From Sulfurimonas xiamenensis (GTDB lineage Bacteria > Campylobacterota > Campylobacteria > Campylobacterales > Sulfurimonadaceae): a stretch of DNA of 64,000 bases. Every line of letters starts with the position of its first letter. Positions within the stretch are counted from its first letter, which is position 1. The stretch covers positions 1,550,001-1,614,000 of the forward strand of contig NZ_CP041166.1 of NCBI RefSeq assembly GCF_009258045.1. Reading direction: 5' to 3'. Positions 54,222-63,737 of the stretch are shown piece by piece. A model generated the notes under the pieces. The model saw nothing but the letters and a program-made list of their open reading frames with translations. It made no database searches and was not told the origin of the DNA. The position numbers were made by a program, and so were the translations under genes.

Positions 54222-54506
54222 TTATTCTACTACAGCTTTGCCGATTCCACGCATATCATCTGTAATATCTTCACGGTGTGCTGGACTCTCACCAACAGCA
54301 TCCCAAGTAATACATCCTTCAGTTGGACACGCAGTAGCACATGCCGGTTCGTCATGATAACCAACACACTCTACACATTTATTTCCGTATACATAGTATG
54401 TTTCTTCACCCGTTGGATTATCATCTTCATCTACAATTGCTTCTACCGGGCACTCATCTATACAAGCACCACAGTTAATACATGTATCACCAATAATTAC
54501 TGCCAT
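54222..54506 (-). CDS. 2[4Fe-4S] ferredoxin
   Basis: A 94-residue cytoplasmic ferredoxin with two cluster sites: CINCGACIDECPVEA (C9, C12, C15, C19) and CVECVGYHDEPACATACP (C44, C47, C56, C60 by count along the chain). The second has the seven-residue insert seen in Alvin-type ferredoxins. These donors serve reverse-TCA carboxylases such as POR and OGOR in Campylobacterota. Monocistronic, with a strong terminator behind and the palindrome at 54643 upstream. Confidence 0.93.
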   Translation of the reverse strand: MAVIIGDTCINCGACIDECPVEAIVDEDDNPTGEETYYVYGNKCVECVGYHDEPACATACPTEGCITWDAVGESPAHREDITDDMRGIGKAVVE

Positions 54507-54642
54507 TAGGATTCTCCTAGTTTTAATTTCGAAGTAAGTTTAACAGAAGATTTTTAAAGATAGCTAAAAAATCTTCTTTAAAGGTGTAATAATTCGTTTT
54601 TGTTACACTTTTTGCATTAAAATATTTTTATAAAATTATATT

Positions 54643-54664
54643 TTTGATAATAATTATTATCAAA
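54643..54664. promoter_or_regulatory. Perfect 22-base palindrome, Fur-type, at the metK end
   Basis: The core TGATAATAATTATTATCA is symmetrical and contains the Fur half-sites; the flanks extend the symmetry to 22 bases. It covers the metK stop codon and lies about 140 bases before the ferredoxin start. It could be a Fur site or an AT-rich hairpin at the metK end. Confidence 0.45.
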
Positions 54665-55835
54665 TTTTTAAATAATTTTTTATATCTTCAACTCTATCTG
54701 TTTTTTCCCAAGTAAAATCTTCATCTTCTCTTCCAAAATGACCATATGTAGCTGTTTTTCTAAAAATCGGTCGTAAAAGATTTAGTGATTTTATAATTCC
54801 TTTAGGAGAGAGATCAAAAAGTTCTTTAACGCATGCTTCAATTTTTTTCTCTTGAACCTTTGCTGTATTATGAGTATCTACCATAATAGAAACCGGTTGA
54901 ACAACACCTATTGCATAAGCAATTTGCAGAGTCACTTTATCACAGGCACCCGCTGCAACCAGGTTTTTAGCTACATGGCGGCACGCATAAGCAGCACTCC
55001 TATCTACTTTGGTCGGATCTTTTCCGCTAAATGCGCCTCCGCCATGAGGGCAGCTTCCACCGTATGTGTCAACTATGATTTTTCTGCCGGTTAGCCCTGC
55101 ATCGCCTTGAGGACCGCCAATAACAAATTTTCCGGTTGGATTAATATGAAATATAGTTTTATCACTCATAAGCTTTGCAGGAATGACATATTTTATTACT
55201 TCATTTATCACATCTTCATGTATCTTCTCTTGAGAGATATCAGGAGCATGTTGAGTGGAAACTACTACCGTATCAACAAAAACAGGTTTATCTCCTATAT
55301 ATTTAATACTGATTTGTGCTTTACCGTCAGGACGAAGATATGGGATAATTCCCTCTTTGCGAACCTCAGCCAATCTTTGAGTCAATCGGTGCGCTAAATA
55401 TATAGGAAGAGGCATAAGCACATCGGTTTCACGGCAAGCATATCCAAACATAAGCCCTTGATCACCTGCTCCTATCTCACCACCTTCTTGATCAACACCT
55501 TGACTAATATCAGGCGACTGCTCTCCGACAGCATTTAAAACAGCTGCGGAGCGATAATCAAAACCATATGTTGCATCAGTATAACCAATCTCTTGGACAA
55601 CCTTACGGGCAATATCTTGCATCGGTGCATATGTCGTTGTCTTCAGTTCGCCTGCTATTATACAAAATCCATTTGATACCAATGTCTCACACGCAACATG
55701 TGCGGAAGTATCTCTCTCAATAATATAATCCAGAATTGCATCGCTGATTTGATCTGCCATCTTATCAGGGTGCCCTTCTGTTACAGACTCTGAAGTGAAA
55801 ATATACTCTTTAAGAGCATTTGCTTCTTTTGTCAT
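54660..55835 (-). CDS. metK: S-adenosylmethionine synthase
   Basis: MetK makes SAM from methionine and ATP, feeding the methylthiotransferases RimO and MiaB encoded in this window. The 391 residues show [23 protein letters not shown], the conserved [12 protein letters not shown] loop and [22 protein letters not shown]. The residues of the two Mg2+ and K+ sites are in these blocks. No SAM riboswitch is seen upstream, only a 6-bp hairpin near 55850. The stop codon lies in the palindrome at 54643-54664. Confidence 0.97.
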   Translation of the reverse strand: MTKEANALKEYIFTSESVTEGHPDKMADQISDAILDYIIERDTSAHVACETLVSNGFCIIAGELKTTTYAPMQDIARKVVQEIGYTDATYGFDYRSAAVLNAVGEQSPDISQGVDQEGGEIGAGDQGLMFGYACRETDVLMPLPIYLAHRLTQRLAEVRKEGIIPYLRPDGKAQISIKYIGDKPVFVDTVVVSTQHAPDISQEKIHEDVINEVIKYVIPAKLMSDKTIFHINPTGKFVIGGPQGDAGLTGRKIIVDTYGGSCPHGGGAFSGKDPTKVDRSAAYACRHVAKNLVAAGACDKVTLQIAYAIGVVQPVSIMVDTHNTAKVQEKKIEACVKELFDLSPKGIIKSLNLLRPIFRKTATYGHFGREDEDFTWEKTDRVEDIKNYLKI

Positions 55836-55997
55836 CGATTTTCCTTATTGAAATATAGAGTCAAGCTCTATAAATCATCGAAAGTATATCGAAATTTGAT
55901 TCAATCTTAAGTTATATGACAATTTAAAATTATTGAATTTTTATTAACAAACTTTCTGTTACAATATTGTCAAATTAATAAAAATTAAGGATTTAAT

Positions 55998-56594
55998 ATG
56001 TTAGTAACAAACCCGGCTCCAGACTTTACAGCAACAGCAGTTTTGGCTGATGGCTCAATAGTTGAAAATTTCAAATTATCTGAAAATTTTGGTGAAAAAG
56101 GTACAGTACTTTTCTTTTACCCGTTAGATTTTACTTTTGTCTGTCCATCTGAAATTATTGCATTTTCACACAGAATTGATGAATTTAAAAGTCGTGGCGT
56201 AAATGTTATCGGCGTTTCCGTAGACAGCCAATTTTCACACTTTGCATGGAGAGAGACTCCTGTTGAAAAAGGTGGCATAGGCAGAATCAAGTACCCGCTT
56301 GTTGCAGACTTGACAAAGCAAATTTCTAAAGATTATGATGTACTTTTTGGCGATTCTGTAGCACTTCGCGGATCATTTTTGATTGACGGCAAAGGTATAG
56401 TTCGTCATGCTGTAATCAATGATCTCCCTCTTGGAAGAAACATAGATGAGATGATTCGTATGGTTGATACTATGCAGTTTACTGACGAGCATGGCGAAGT
56501 TTGTCCAGCAGGATGGCAAAAAGGCGATGAAGGTATGAAAGCTTCAACTGAAGGCGTTGCAGAGTATTTAGCGAAAAACAGCGAAAAATTATAA
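55998..56594 (+). CDS. 2-Cys peroxiredoxin (AhpC/TSA type)
   Basis: A 198-residue thiol peroxidase. The peroxidatic Cys is in DFTFVCPSEI (near 50), with the conserved Thr and Pro before it, and the resolving Cys is in GEVCPAGW (near 170). The active-site Arg lies in LRGSFLID. It matches the main alkyl hydroperoxide reductase of Helicobacter/Campylobacter, which gets electrons from thioredoxin. It lies divergent from metK. A near-palindromic TTACAATATTGTCAA in the promoter overlaps the -10, and a regulator such as PerR may act there. Confidence 0.95.
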   Translation: MLVTNPAPDFTATAVLADGSIVENFKLSENFGEKGTVLFFYPLDFTFVCPSEIIAFSHRIDEFKSRGVNVIGVSVDSQFSHFAWRETPVEKGGIGRIKYPLVADLTKQISKDYDVLFGDSVALRGSFLIDGKGIVRHAVINDLPLGRNIDEMIRMVDTMQFTDEHGEVCPAGWQKGDEGMKASTEGVAEYLAKNSEKL

Positions 56595-56604
56595 GTTTTT
56601 TTAG

Positions 56605-56637
56605 ACAGTATGTAAAAAATATACATACTGTTTTTTT
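56605..56637 (+). terminator. Rho-independent terminator of the peroxiredoxin gene
   Basis: ACAGTATGTA and TACATACTGT pair over 10 bases, loop of 7, then a T-run. Confidence 0.9.
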
Positions 56638-56653
56638 ATTGTAAAATAGTTTT

Positions 56654-58567
56654 ATGAAACTATTTTTTACAATACTGTTTTTTCTTACGACAATCATAGC
56701 CAGTGAGACGAAAGAGTTTCGAGTCGGTATCTATAACAACCCTCCAAAAATATTTTTAGATGTAAACAATAAACCTTCGGGATTTTTTGTTGATATTTTA
56801 GATGAGATTGCAAGCAAAGAGAAGTGGCATCTTAAATATGTAAAGTGTGAATGGCGGGAGTGCCTTTTGATGCTTGAAGAGGGTAAGATCGATATAATGC
56901 CCGATGTCGCCTACACAAAAGAGAGAGAAAAACACTTTAAATTTAACAAAGAGATTATTCTCTCTAACTGGTCAGTTGTTTTCACAAATAAAAAAAATGA
57001 AATCTCCTCCATACTTGATCTTAATAGCAAAAAAACAGCCCTGCTTGAACACAGTATTCAACAAGAACAGATTCAAGAAACATTTAAACTTTTTGGAGTA
57101 AAACCGACATTTATTTTAACTAAAAATTATGATGAGGCTTTCTCTTTAGTTCAAAAAGGTATGGCTGATGCTGTCGTTGTCAATAGATATTTTGGAGAAC
57201 TTCAAAAAGAGAGATATAACCTCAAAGAGACACCCATACTCTTAAACCCTGCGGCTATAAAATTTGCTTTTGCAAATGCAATTGATACTCGCCAAATTGC
57301 AGACAAAATAGATTTACACATTAAAGAACTTAAGCAAAACAAAGAGTCTCTCTATTACAAATCCATTCAAAAGTGGTTAAGCACAAAAGAGGTTTTCAAT
57401 ATTCCGACTTGGTTAAAAGTTGTTTTTGTAATAGCAATAGCGTTCCTAATAATTTTGACTGGGGCAGTTGCTTTTTTTAGATATATGCTAAATTTAAAAA
57501 CTAAAGAAGTTATTGAAAAATCTGAAAAATTGCATAAACAAGAAGAACAAAAAATAAAAGATTATGAAAATTTTGTTTATGCACTGGTTTCTATGATTGA
57601 ACAGAGGGACTCATATACGGCAGGGCACTCCCAAAGAGTTGCAAAATATTCACTTCTTATAGCAAAAGAGATGGGATATAGCATGCAAGAGTGCGAACTT
57701 CTTTTTAAAGCGGCAACTCTGCATGACATCGGGAAAATTGCGACACCGGATTCTATTTTGCTAAAGCCGGATAAACTATCCAAACTGGAATATAACCTTA
57801 TTAAAGAGCATGTCAATGTCGGCGTAAAAATGCTTAAAAATATTCCGATGTTTGAAGATATCTCGCGTATTATTAAATACCACCATGAGAAGTATGACGG
57901 AAGCGGCTATCCTGATGGTCTTTCAGGCAACGATATACCCGAACTCTCAAGAATCATGATGGTTGCCGATGCATTTGATGCCATGACAACAAACAGAATA
58001 TACAAACATAAAAAGAGTGTAAACGACGCTCTAGCAGAACTTAAATCTCTAAGTAAAATTCATTATCACCCCGAAGTTGTAGATGCCGCCATCAAGGCTC
58101 TCTCAAATATAGAAATAACTAATGATTTCAACCAAACTCCTATAACAGAAATTGAGCAGCAGAGGTTTGTCTACTTCTACAAAGATGCCGTTACGGAGTT
58201 ATATAATATAAAATATTTAGAAACAACCCTGATAAATAACAATGATACTTTAAAATATAAAAAATCAATAGTTATATCCTTACATAAATTTGATATATAT
58301 AACAAAAAGCATGGCTGGGACAAAGGAGATGAAACACTTAAAAATTTTGCAAAACTTCTTTGCACTCTTTTTGCAGAGAGTCTAATATTTAGGATAAGAG
58401 CAAATGATTTTATTATTCTGCTTCAAAATGAGGTTAACAAAAGCTCTCTAATTCAAGAAGAAATTAAAAATTTCACAGAAAAAGCAGAGATTGAGTTTGA
58501 TTTCAATATTTACGATTTAAAAGCCGATAAAATTCATTCATTTAATGATTTAAAAAAATTTATATAG
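56654..58567 (+). CDS. Periplasmic-binding sensor with HD-GYP and degenerate GGDEF domains
   Basis: A 637-residue membrane signalling protein. Residues 1-18 form a signal peptide, 20-240 an SBP_bac_3-type solute-binding domain (FRVGIYNNPPKIFLDV; EGKIDIMPDVAYT), then one helix (about 254-278) and a short coiled coil. The HD-GYP phosphodiesterase domain follows (about 305-470) with HDIGK and HHEKYDGSGYP, and all metal ligands are seen. The C-terminal part (about 495-637) has the fold pattern of GGDEF, but the catalytic motif reads RANDF, so it cannot make c-di-GMP. The protein probably breaks down c-di-GMP in response to a small periplasmic ligand. Converging overlap of 8 bases with the next gene. 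Confidence 0.88.
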   Translation: MKLFFTILFFLTTIIASETKEFRVGIYNNPPKIFLDVNNKPSGFFVDILDEIASKEKWHLKYVKCEWRECLLMLEEGKIDIMPDVAYTKEREKHFKFNKEIILSNWSVVFTNKKNEISSILDLNSKKTALLEHSIQQEQIQETFKLFGVKPTFILTKNYDEAFSLVQKGMADAVVVNRYFGELQKERYNLKETPILLNPAAIKFAFANAIDTRQIADKIDLHIKELKQNKESLYYKSIQKWLSTKEVFNIPTWLKVVFVIAIAFLIILTGAVAFFRYMLNLKTKEVIEKSEKLHKQEEQKIKDYENFVYALVSMIEQRDSYTAGHSQRVAKYSLLIAKEMGYSMQECELLFKAATLHDIGKIATPDSILLKPDKLSKLEYNLIKEHVNVGVKMLKNIPMFEDISRIIKYHHEKYDGSGYPDGLSGNDIPELSRIMMVADAFDAMTTNRIYKHKKSVNDALAELKSLSKIHYHPEVVDAAIKALSNIEITNDFNQTPITEIEQQRFVYFYKDAVTELYNIKYLETTLINNNDTLKYKKSIVISLHKFDIYNKKHGWDKGDETLKNFAKLLCTLFAESLIFRIRANDFIILLQNEVNKSSLIQEEIKNFTEKAEIEFDFNIYDLKADKIHSFNDLKKFI

Positions 58568-59819
58568 TTTTACTAAACTCTAAAGCCTTTTTATTTACAA
58601 AAATTATATCTCTCCACTGCCTTTTTGGAGCGATAAGATTTAATCTTTTTGGGTTTGAACTTCTTGAAATTGCTACATAAAACTGTGAAGGTGCAAAGAT
58701 CTCATTTGTCTCTATAATCAAATCTTCTATGCTCATTCCCTGTGATTTGTGTATAGTAATAGCGTAAGCTAGTTTTATGGGATATTGGTAAATACTAAAG
58801 ATACTCTCTTCAACTATCTCTTTTTTTCCTTCAATATTTTTTTCCTTCCATACACTTTTACTTTGAGAAATTGCTTCAAGTTTTACAACAACTGCATTAC
58901 TTTTTTGAACATATACAAAATCACTCTCTATCTTTATCACAATTGCGCGTTCACCGTTAAAATAGTTCCAGGCATTCCTTGTAAAAAGCACAGGAACGCC
59001 TACCTTTAACTCCAACTCTTTTTCTATTCTAGCATCATTTATAAAACGCTCTATCTCTGCATCTTTTGTACTTTTTACATGCTTAATTATTTGAGCATCT
59101 TTTTTATACAACTCACCATCTACAAATTCTAACTGGTTTCTATTATGAATCGATGCAGAAATATTTTTACCAAATAAAAAGGTAAACTCACTCAAATCTT
59201 CAGGCAAAGGTTTTATAAACTCATTAAGTGAATTATGCACTCTCTCATCTATAAAACCACTCCTCACTTTTGCCAAAAGCTCTATAAAATCTTTATCATC
59301 TGTTCTATAAATATGTCTCAATTCAACTGTTTTAAACTTAAATGTTTCCCACAAGAGAGATTCAAATGCAAATTTAACCTCTTCAAAACCTCTTACAACG
59401 GGAGGAAGTTGCAAAAAATCACCGACAACCAAAAGTGAACCTTTAAAGTCACTTTGTTGCAGTCTAAGGTGTGTCATATCTAAAAGAGCATCACTCACCA
59501 TAGAGATCTCATCTATTACTATCAAATCCATACTGGAGATTAGCTTCTTAACTTTTTTACTAAGCTCCAGCTTACCGTTTCGCTCTAACTCTTTTAAATT
59601 GCCAGCTATTGCCAGATCGAAAAAACTATGCAGTGTTTGTCCGTTTATAAGCGTTGCAGCCATTCCGGTCGAAGCAAGTTTTGCAACTTTTTTTGCCTCA
59701 TTTTCATAATAGTTTATAATATTTTTTGTAATAGTAGTCTTTCCGACTCCTGCCCCACCTGTTAAAAAAACATTCTGTTTTGATTCTAATTTTTCAATAA
59801 TATCTTTTAAATAATTCAT
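58560..59819 (-). CDS. Pif1/RecD-like superfamily 1 DNA helicase
   Basis: A 419-residue helicase. Walker A is TGGAGVGKTT (20-29), Walker B is LIVIDEISMVS (near 92-102), and LLVVGDFLQLPPV and the C-terminal YAITIHKSQGMSIEDLII plus FYVAISRS give motifs III, V and VI of the Pif1/RecD2 group. It lacks the N-terminal domains of RecD2. Such proteins resolve G4 DNA or act in recombination. It is monocistronic here, its 3' end overlapping the sensor gene by 8 bases. Confidence 0.85.
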   Translation of the reverse strand: MNYLKDIIEKLESKQNVFLTGGAGVGKTTITKNIINYYENEAKKVAKLASTGMAATLINGQTLHSFFDLAIAGNLKELERNGKLELSKKVKKLISSMDLIVIDEISMVSDALLDMTHLRLQQSDFKGSLLVVGDFLQLPPVVRGFEEVKFAFESLLWETFKFKTVELRHIYRTDDKDFIELLAKVRSGFIDERVHNSLNEFIKPLPEDLSEFTFLFGKNISASIHNRNQLEFVDGELYKKDAQIIKHVKSTKDAEIERFINDARIEKELELKVGVPVLFTRNAWNYFNGERAIVIKIESDFVYVQKSNAVVVKLEAISQSKSVWKEKNIEGKKEIVEESIFSIYQYPIKLAYAITIHKSQGMSIEDLIIETNEIFAPSQFYVAISRSSNPKRLNLIAPKRQWRDIIFVNKKALEFSKTI

Positions 59820-59847
59820 AAAAAATTATACAATAATATAAAAAAGT

Positions 59848-62547
59848 TTATAATGACTTTGAAAATACTCTTAATCTTATCTGTTTTTCACTCTCTAAAA
59901 GCACAAAAACAAAAATACATATTACAAATATAAGAATTAAATCAAAGAGCTCTAAAGAGTTAGTTGCAAAAACTTTTTGTAAAAATCCAACATATGTTAT
60001 AGCTATTTGTGCAACAACTATTATAGATATTGCGCTCCAAACAACTCTGTTTGCCAATATATCTTTTAATTTTAAATCAATGATATTTAAATTTCTAATA
60101 TATAAAAGATGAAAAATCTCTAAAAAAACCAAAACATTTAACGCCAAAGTTCTTGCATACTCTATAGTTGCTCCGCTCTGCACTGCATAATAGTAAGCAC
60201 CAAAGACACCTATTAAAAACAAAAATGTAACATAAATAATATGCCAGATAAGATCTCTGCTAAGAAGTGGTTCATCAATAGCTCTTGGACTTCTTTTCAT
60301 GATATTTTTATCTTCATCTTCAAACGCCAGTGCTATTCCTAAAGTAATCGCTGTTATCATATTTGCCCAAAGTATTTGGATGGGAGTGATTGGCATAACC
60401 ATTCCAAAAAATATAGCAACTATGATAACCGAAGCTTCAGCAGCGTTTGTAGGCAGTGTCCAGCTTATAACCTTTTTTATATTGTCATAAACTTTTCTTC
60501 CTTCTTTGATTGCACTTACAATTGAAGCAAAATTATCATCCGTCAAAACAAATTCACTTGATTCTTTTGCAGCCTCCGTACCGCTTTTACCCATAGCTAT
60601 ACCAACATTTGCTCTCTTTAGCGCGGGAGCATCATTTACACCATCACCCGTCATGGCTACAATCTTTGAGTGTGCCTGAAAAGCTTTGACAAGTCGTAAC
60701 TTATGCTCAGGCGTAGTTCTGGCAAATATATCAGTTTGTAAAACTGCGCTCTGTAACTCCTTGTCACTCATCTTTTCTATATCTGCCCCGCTTAAAACAT
60801 TTTCACAATTTTTAAGTCCTATAGTTCTTCCTATTGCAGTTGCAGTTAAAAGATGATCTCCCGTTATCATTTTTACATCTATATCTGCACTGTAACACTC
60901 TTTTAGTGCCTCTATTGCTTCTGGACGCGGAGGATCTATAAGTCCAAAAAGTGAAACTAAAATTAGCTCGTCTTTTAAATCAGCAAAATCAAGCGCTGAT
61001 TTATCATGTGGCACTTTTTTATAAGCAAGCGCTAAAACTCTCTGCCCCTCAGAAGCCAACTCCTTTGCTTTATCTTCCCAGTAAGCGGTGTTTATCTCTT
61101 TTTTGCTGTTTTTATCTATATACTCATACTGACACATTTTTATAATGATTTCAGCCGCCCCTTTGATAACAATTAGCGACTCGCCCTCATGGCTATGATT
61201 TAGCGTTGCCATAAATTTATGTTTTGAATCAAAAGGGATCATATCATCTCGTTTAAAAGCCCTTCTAACTTCATCTGCATCAAAACCTATTTTATGGGCA
61301 AATGTGATCAAGGCTCCCTCTGTCGGACTTCCCTCTATCTTCCAAGACTCTTCCTCTTTTTTTAACAAAGTATCGCTGCACAAAAGCGATGCTTTTGCTA
61401 AAAAATTTAATATTTCATGTTTATTTATATCAACCTTGTCATTTTTTATATAAAAATTTCCAATCGGCTCATATCCTGCACCGTCTACTTTAAAATCCTC
61501 CTTATATGTAACAACGCTGCTTACCATCATCTCATTTTGAGTAAGTGTCCCTGTTTTATCTGAACATATAATCGAAACAGATCCTATGGTCTCTATAGCG
61601 GGCAGCTGTCTTACAATTGCATTTCGCTTCGCCATAGCCTGTATGCCTACTGCAAGCGTTATAGTTAAAACAGCAGGCAGCCCCTCCGGAATTGCGGCAA
61701 CAAAAAGACCAATAACTGCCATAAAAGCTTCATTAAAAGGCAACCCTTTTACAAAATGTCCTATTAAAAAAATAAGCAGAGAAAATGACAATATAAAAAA
61801 AGTCAAATATTTGGCAAATTTATCCATCTGTTCGACTAAAGGGGTAGTTAAAACTTCAACACTGCTAAGCATTTTGCTTATACGACCGAGTTCCGTGTTG
61901 TTTGCCGTAGATATAACAACACCTTTAGCCTGTCCGCCGGCTATCGTAGTTCCGGCAAATACCATCGAAGATCTGTCTGCTATTATTGCATCAGAAGCAA
62001 CTTTTTTTGAACTCTTCTCAACTGCGACAGACTCTCCAGTCAAAGGCGCTTCTTGTGCACTAAATCCGTGTGCTTCAAGCAATCTTATATCTGCTAAAAC
62101 TCTATCGCCTGGCTTCATAAATACTATATCGCCAATAACTAAAGATTGACTGTCTATCTTTTGTTTACTCCCATCTCGAAGAACTGTTGCTTGAAATGCC
62201 AACATCTTTTTTATAGCATCCATCGCATTTTGGGCTCTGTTTTCTTGAATAAAGCCGATAATGGCATTGATGACAACTACACCCAAAATAACAACTGTAT
62301 CTATTGTGTGATCAAGCAGAGCCGTAACAACTGCAGCAGCGAGCAGTACATAGATCAAAAGATTGTTAAACTGCATTAAAAAACGAACGATAAGACTCTT
62401 TTTTTTCTCTTCTTGAAGCTTATTGGGTCCATATTTTTTGAGTCTTGCCTCAGCCTCTTCACTGCTCAAGCCATCTTCTGAACTGTTAAGTTTATTTAAG
62501 ACATCATTTTGATCTAAACTATGCCAGTTATTGATATTTTGCATCAT
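59848..62547 (-). CDS. Cation-translocating P-type ATPase, Ca2+-ATPase-like (P2A)
   Basis: I choose the ATG at 62547, just after GGAG and 21 bases past the stop of the VWA gene. The 899-residue pump has ten membrane helices, the actuator TGES, the phosphorylation site DKTGTLT, KGAAE in the nucleotide domain, and TGDGVNDAPAL. TM4 contains AAIPEGLPAVLTI (P-E-G-L), as in Ca2+- and Mn2+-exporting P2A pumps and PMR1-like enzymes. The absence of heavy-metal domains rules out P1B. The N-terminal WHSL...G-L-S/E region is the usual cation ATPase N domain. The likely substrate is Ca2+ or Mn2+. Confidence 0.9.
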   Translation of the reverse strand: MMQNINNWHSLDQNDVLNKLNSSEDGLSSEEAEARLKKYGPNKLQEEKKKSLIVRFLMQFNNLLIYVLLAAAVVTALLDHTIDTVVILGVVVINAIIGFIQENRAQNAMDAIKKMLAFQATVLRDGSKQKIDSQSLVIGDIVFMKPGDRVLADIRLLEAHGFSAQEAPLTGESVAVEKSSKKVASDAIIADRSSMVFAGTTIAGGQAKGVVISTANNTELGRISKMLSSVEVLTTPLVEQMDKFAKYLTFFILSFSLLIFLIGHFVKGLPFNEAFMAVIGLFVAAIPEGLPAVLTITLAVGIQAMAKRNAIVRQLPAIETIGSVSIICSDKTGTLTQNEMMVSSVVTYKEDFKVDGAGYEPIGNFYIKNDKVDINKHEILNFLAKASLLCSDTLLKKEEESWKIEGSPTEGALITFAHKIGFDADEVRRAFKRDDMIPFDSKHKFMATLNHSHEGESLIVIKGAAEIIIKMCQYEYIDKNSKKEINTAYWEDKAKELASEGQRVLALAYKKVPHDKSALDFADLKDELILVSLFGLIDPPRPEAIEALKECYSADIDVKMITGDHLLTATAIGRTIGLKNCENVLSGADIEKMSDKELQSAVLQTDIFARTTPEHKLRLVKAFQAHSKIVAMTGDGVNDAPALKRANVGIAMGKSGTEAAKESSEFVLTDDNFASIVSAIKEGRKVYDNIKKVISWTLPTNAAEASVIIVAIFFGMVMPITPIQILWANMITAITLGIALAFEDEDKNIMKRSPRAIDEPLLSRDLIWHIIYVTFLFLIGVFGAYYYAVQSGATIEYARTLALNVLVFLEIFHLLYIRNLNIIDLKLKDILANRVVWSAISIIVVAQIAITYVGFLQKVFATNSLELFDLILIFVICIFVFVLLESEKQIRLRVFSKSL

Positions 62548-62567
62548 AAACTCCAAATTTTTATAAG

Positions 62568-63677
62568 CTATTCTAATATAATCACTGCACCAAAAGGAGT
62601 ATACACCTCTTTTGGCACTATCCACTTTACTTCATAGTTTGGTTCATTATTTGGAAAAATTCCGTCTAAATCCGTAAAATACAAAAGCAGTTTTACATCT
62701 TCTAGTTCATTCTCTATAAATTCAAAAACAGGCCTAAAATCTGTGCCGCCTCCGCCTTTTAAATTCAATTCCAAATTATCGCCACTGTAAAAAGTAGTAT
62801 GTGAGTGAATCTTATTATCACAAACCAACAAATCTATCTGATAATTTGGAATTATATTCATCAAAAAGTTTAACTCATTTAAAAACTCATTTAAAAGCTT
62901 CTCATCAACCGATCCTGAACTGTCAACCGCTACAACGAGCTTAAATCTCTGACTAATGCATGAGGGCAAGTAGATACCAAGATGAAGAAATTTTTTGCTT
63001 GGAGGCAGAAGAGTATAGTCATCTTTATGAAATCTCTCAAGAGCAACTCTTAATTCATTACGCCAATCTATTTTACCCTCAGAGGCAATGGTAAAAAATC
63101 TTCTTATTCCAACAGGTATCTCCCCGCTTTTTGCCTCATCTTCAAGTTTTGCTTTTGCAAACTCTTCGAAGAGCTGTTCACTCAAAGTATCCGTCTTTTG
63201 CGGAGTGTTTTGTTCCCTCTGATTATTTTTCTTCTCATCTGTATCATCTGCTTCATACTCTAACTCATCTCGGAGGATATCCTCTTTTAGTTCTGCATAA
63301 ATCTCCTCGGCATACATACCGCTAAATCTCTTTGAGTAGTGAGCTTCATCGGGACGCTCTAAGCCGTTTTCGACCAACATATCATTAATAGCATAATCTG
63401 TTGCCAACTGCCATAACCAACCACTTCTACGATTTTTTCTGGATTCATAGGCAAGTGAAGCATGCATTGCTCCATTTGCAAAAACAAATTCCATCTGGCT
63501 GCTTTCTAACCTTTCTAAAAAATCGCTGTTATACTCAAGCTTTATGCCATTGCTTTTAAAGCTTTGTATGTCATCGTTTTGAATTAACTCGAGTTTTGCG
63601 GCAAGTGAACCGAAAAAAGGATAATTTACTAAAAGTTTAGATTTTGCTTGAGAAATTTTGTCTTGAATGTTTGACAT
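62568..63677 (-). CDS. DUF2201 metallopeptidase-like/VWA protein
   Basis: A 369-residue protein. The N-terminal half (about 1-150) fits the DUF2201 metallopeptidase-like domain: FANGAMHASLAYESRKNRRSGWLWQLATDYAINDMLVENG, where the usual zinc motif HExxH is not preserved. The C-terminal half is a von Willebrand A domain with the MIDAS residues DSSGSVDE (near 248), GGGTDF (near 303) and FTDLDG. These proteins usually sit behind a MoxR AAA+ ATPase and act as chaperone partners in metal insertion. No MoxR gene is in the window; one may lie beyond its end. It lies 21 bases before the P-type ATPase. Confidence 0.75.
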   Translation of the reverse strand: MSNIQDKISQAKSKLLVNYPFFGSLAAKLELIQNDDIQSFKSNGIKLEYNSDFLERLESSQMEFVFANGAMHASLAYESRKNRRSGWLWQLATDYAINDMLVENGLERPDEAHYSKRFSGMYAEEIYAELKEDILRDELEYEADDTDEKKNNQREQNTPQKTDTLSEQLFEEFAKAKLEDEAKSGEIPVGIRRFFTIASEGKIDWRNELRVALERFHKDDYTLLPPSKKFLHLGIYLPSCISQRFKLVVAVDSSGSVDEKLLNEFLNELNFLMNIIPNYQIDLLVCDNKIHSHTTFYSGDNLELNLKGGGGTDFRPVFEFIENELEDVKLLLYFTDLDGIFPNNEPNYEVKWIVPKEVYTPFGAVIILE

Positions 63678-63737
63678 AATAGGGAGGTCTCTTTTTCTAT
63701 TTTTTACATCAAAGAGAGAATCCCTTTGATATAAAGA

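Noticed and set aside
54151-54509. Frames on the plus strand opposite the ferredoxin gene
   Set aside because: They are antisense shadows of the ferredoxin gene and its terminator palindrome.
55836-55997. SAM riboswitch upstream of metK
   Set aside because: Only a 6-bp hairpin (ATAGAG/CTCTAT) is seen; no multi-stem junction or conserved riboswitch core.
61586-62149. 187-residue plus-strand frame opposite the P-type ATPase
   Set aside because: It is antisense to an intact conserved gene, has no family motifs and no promoter or ribosome binding site.
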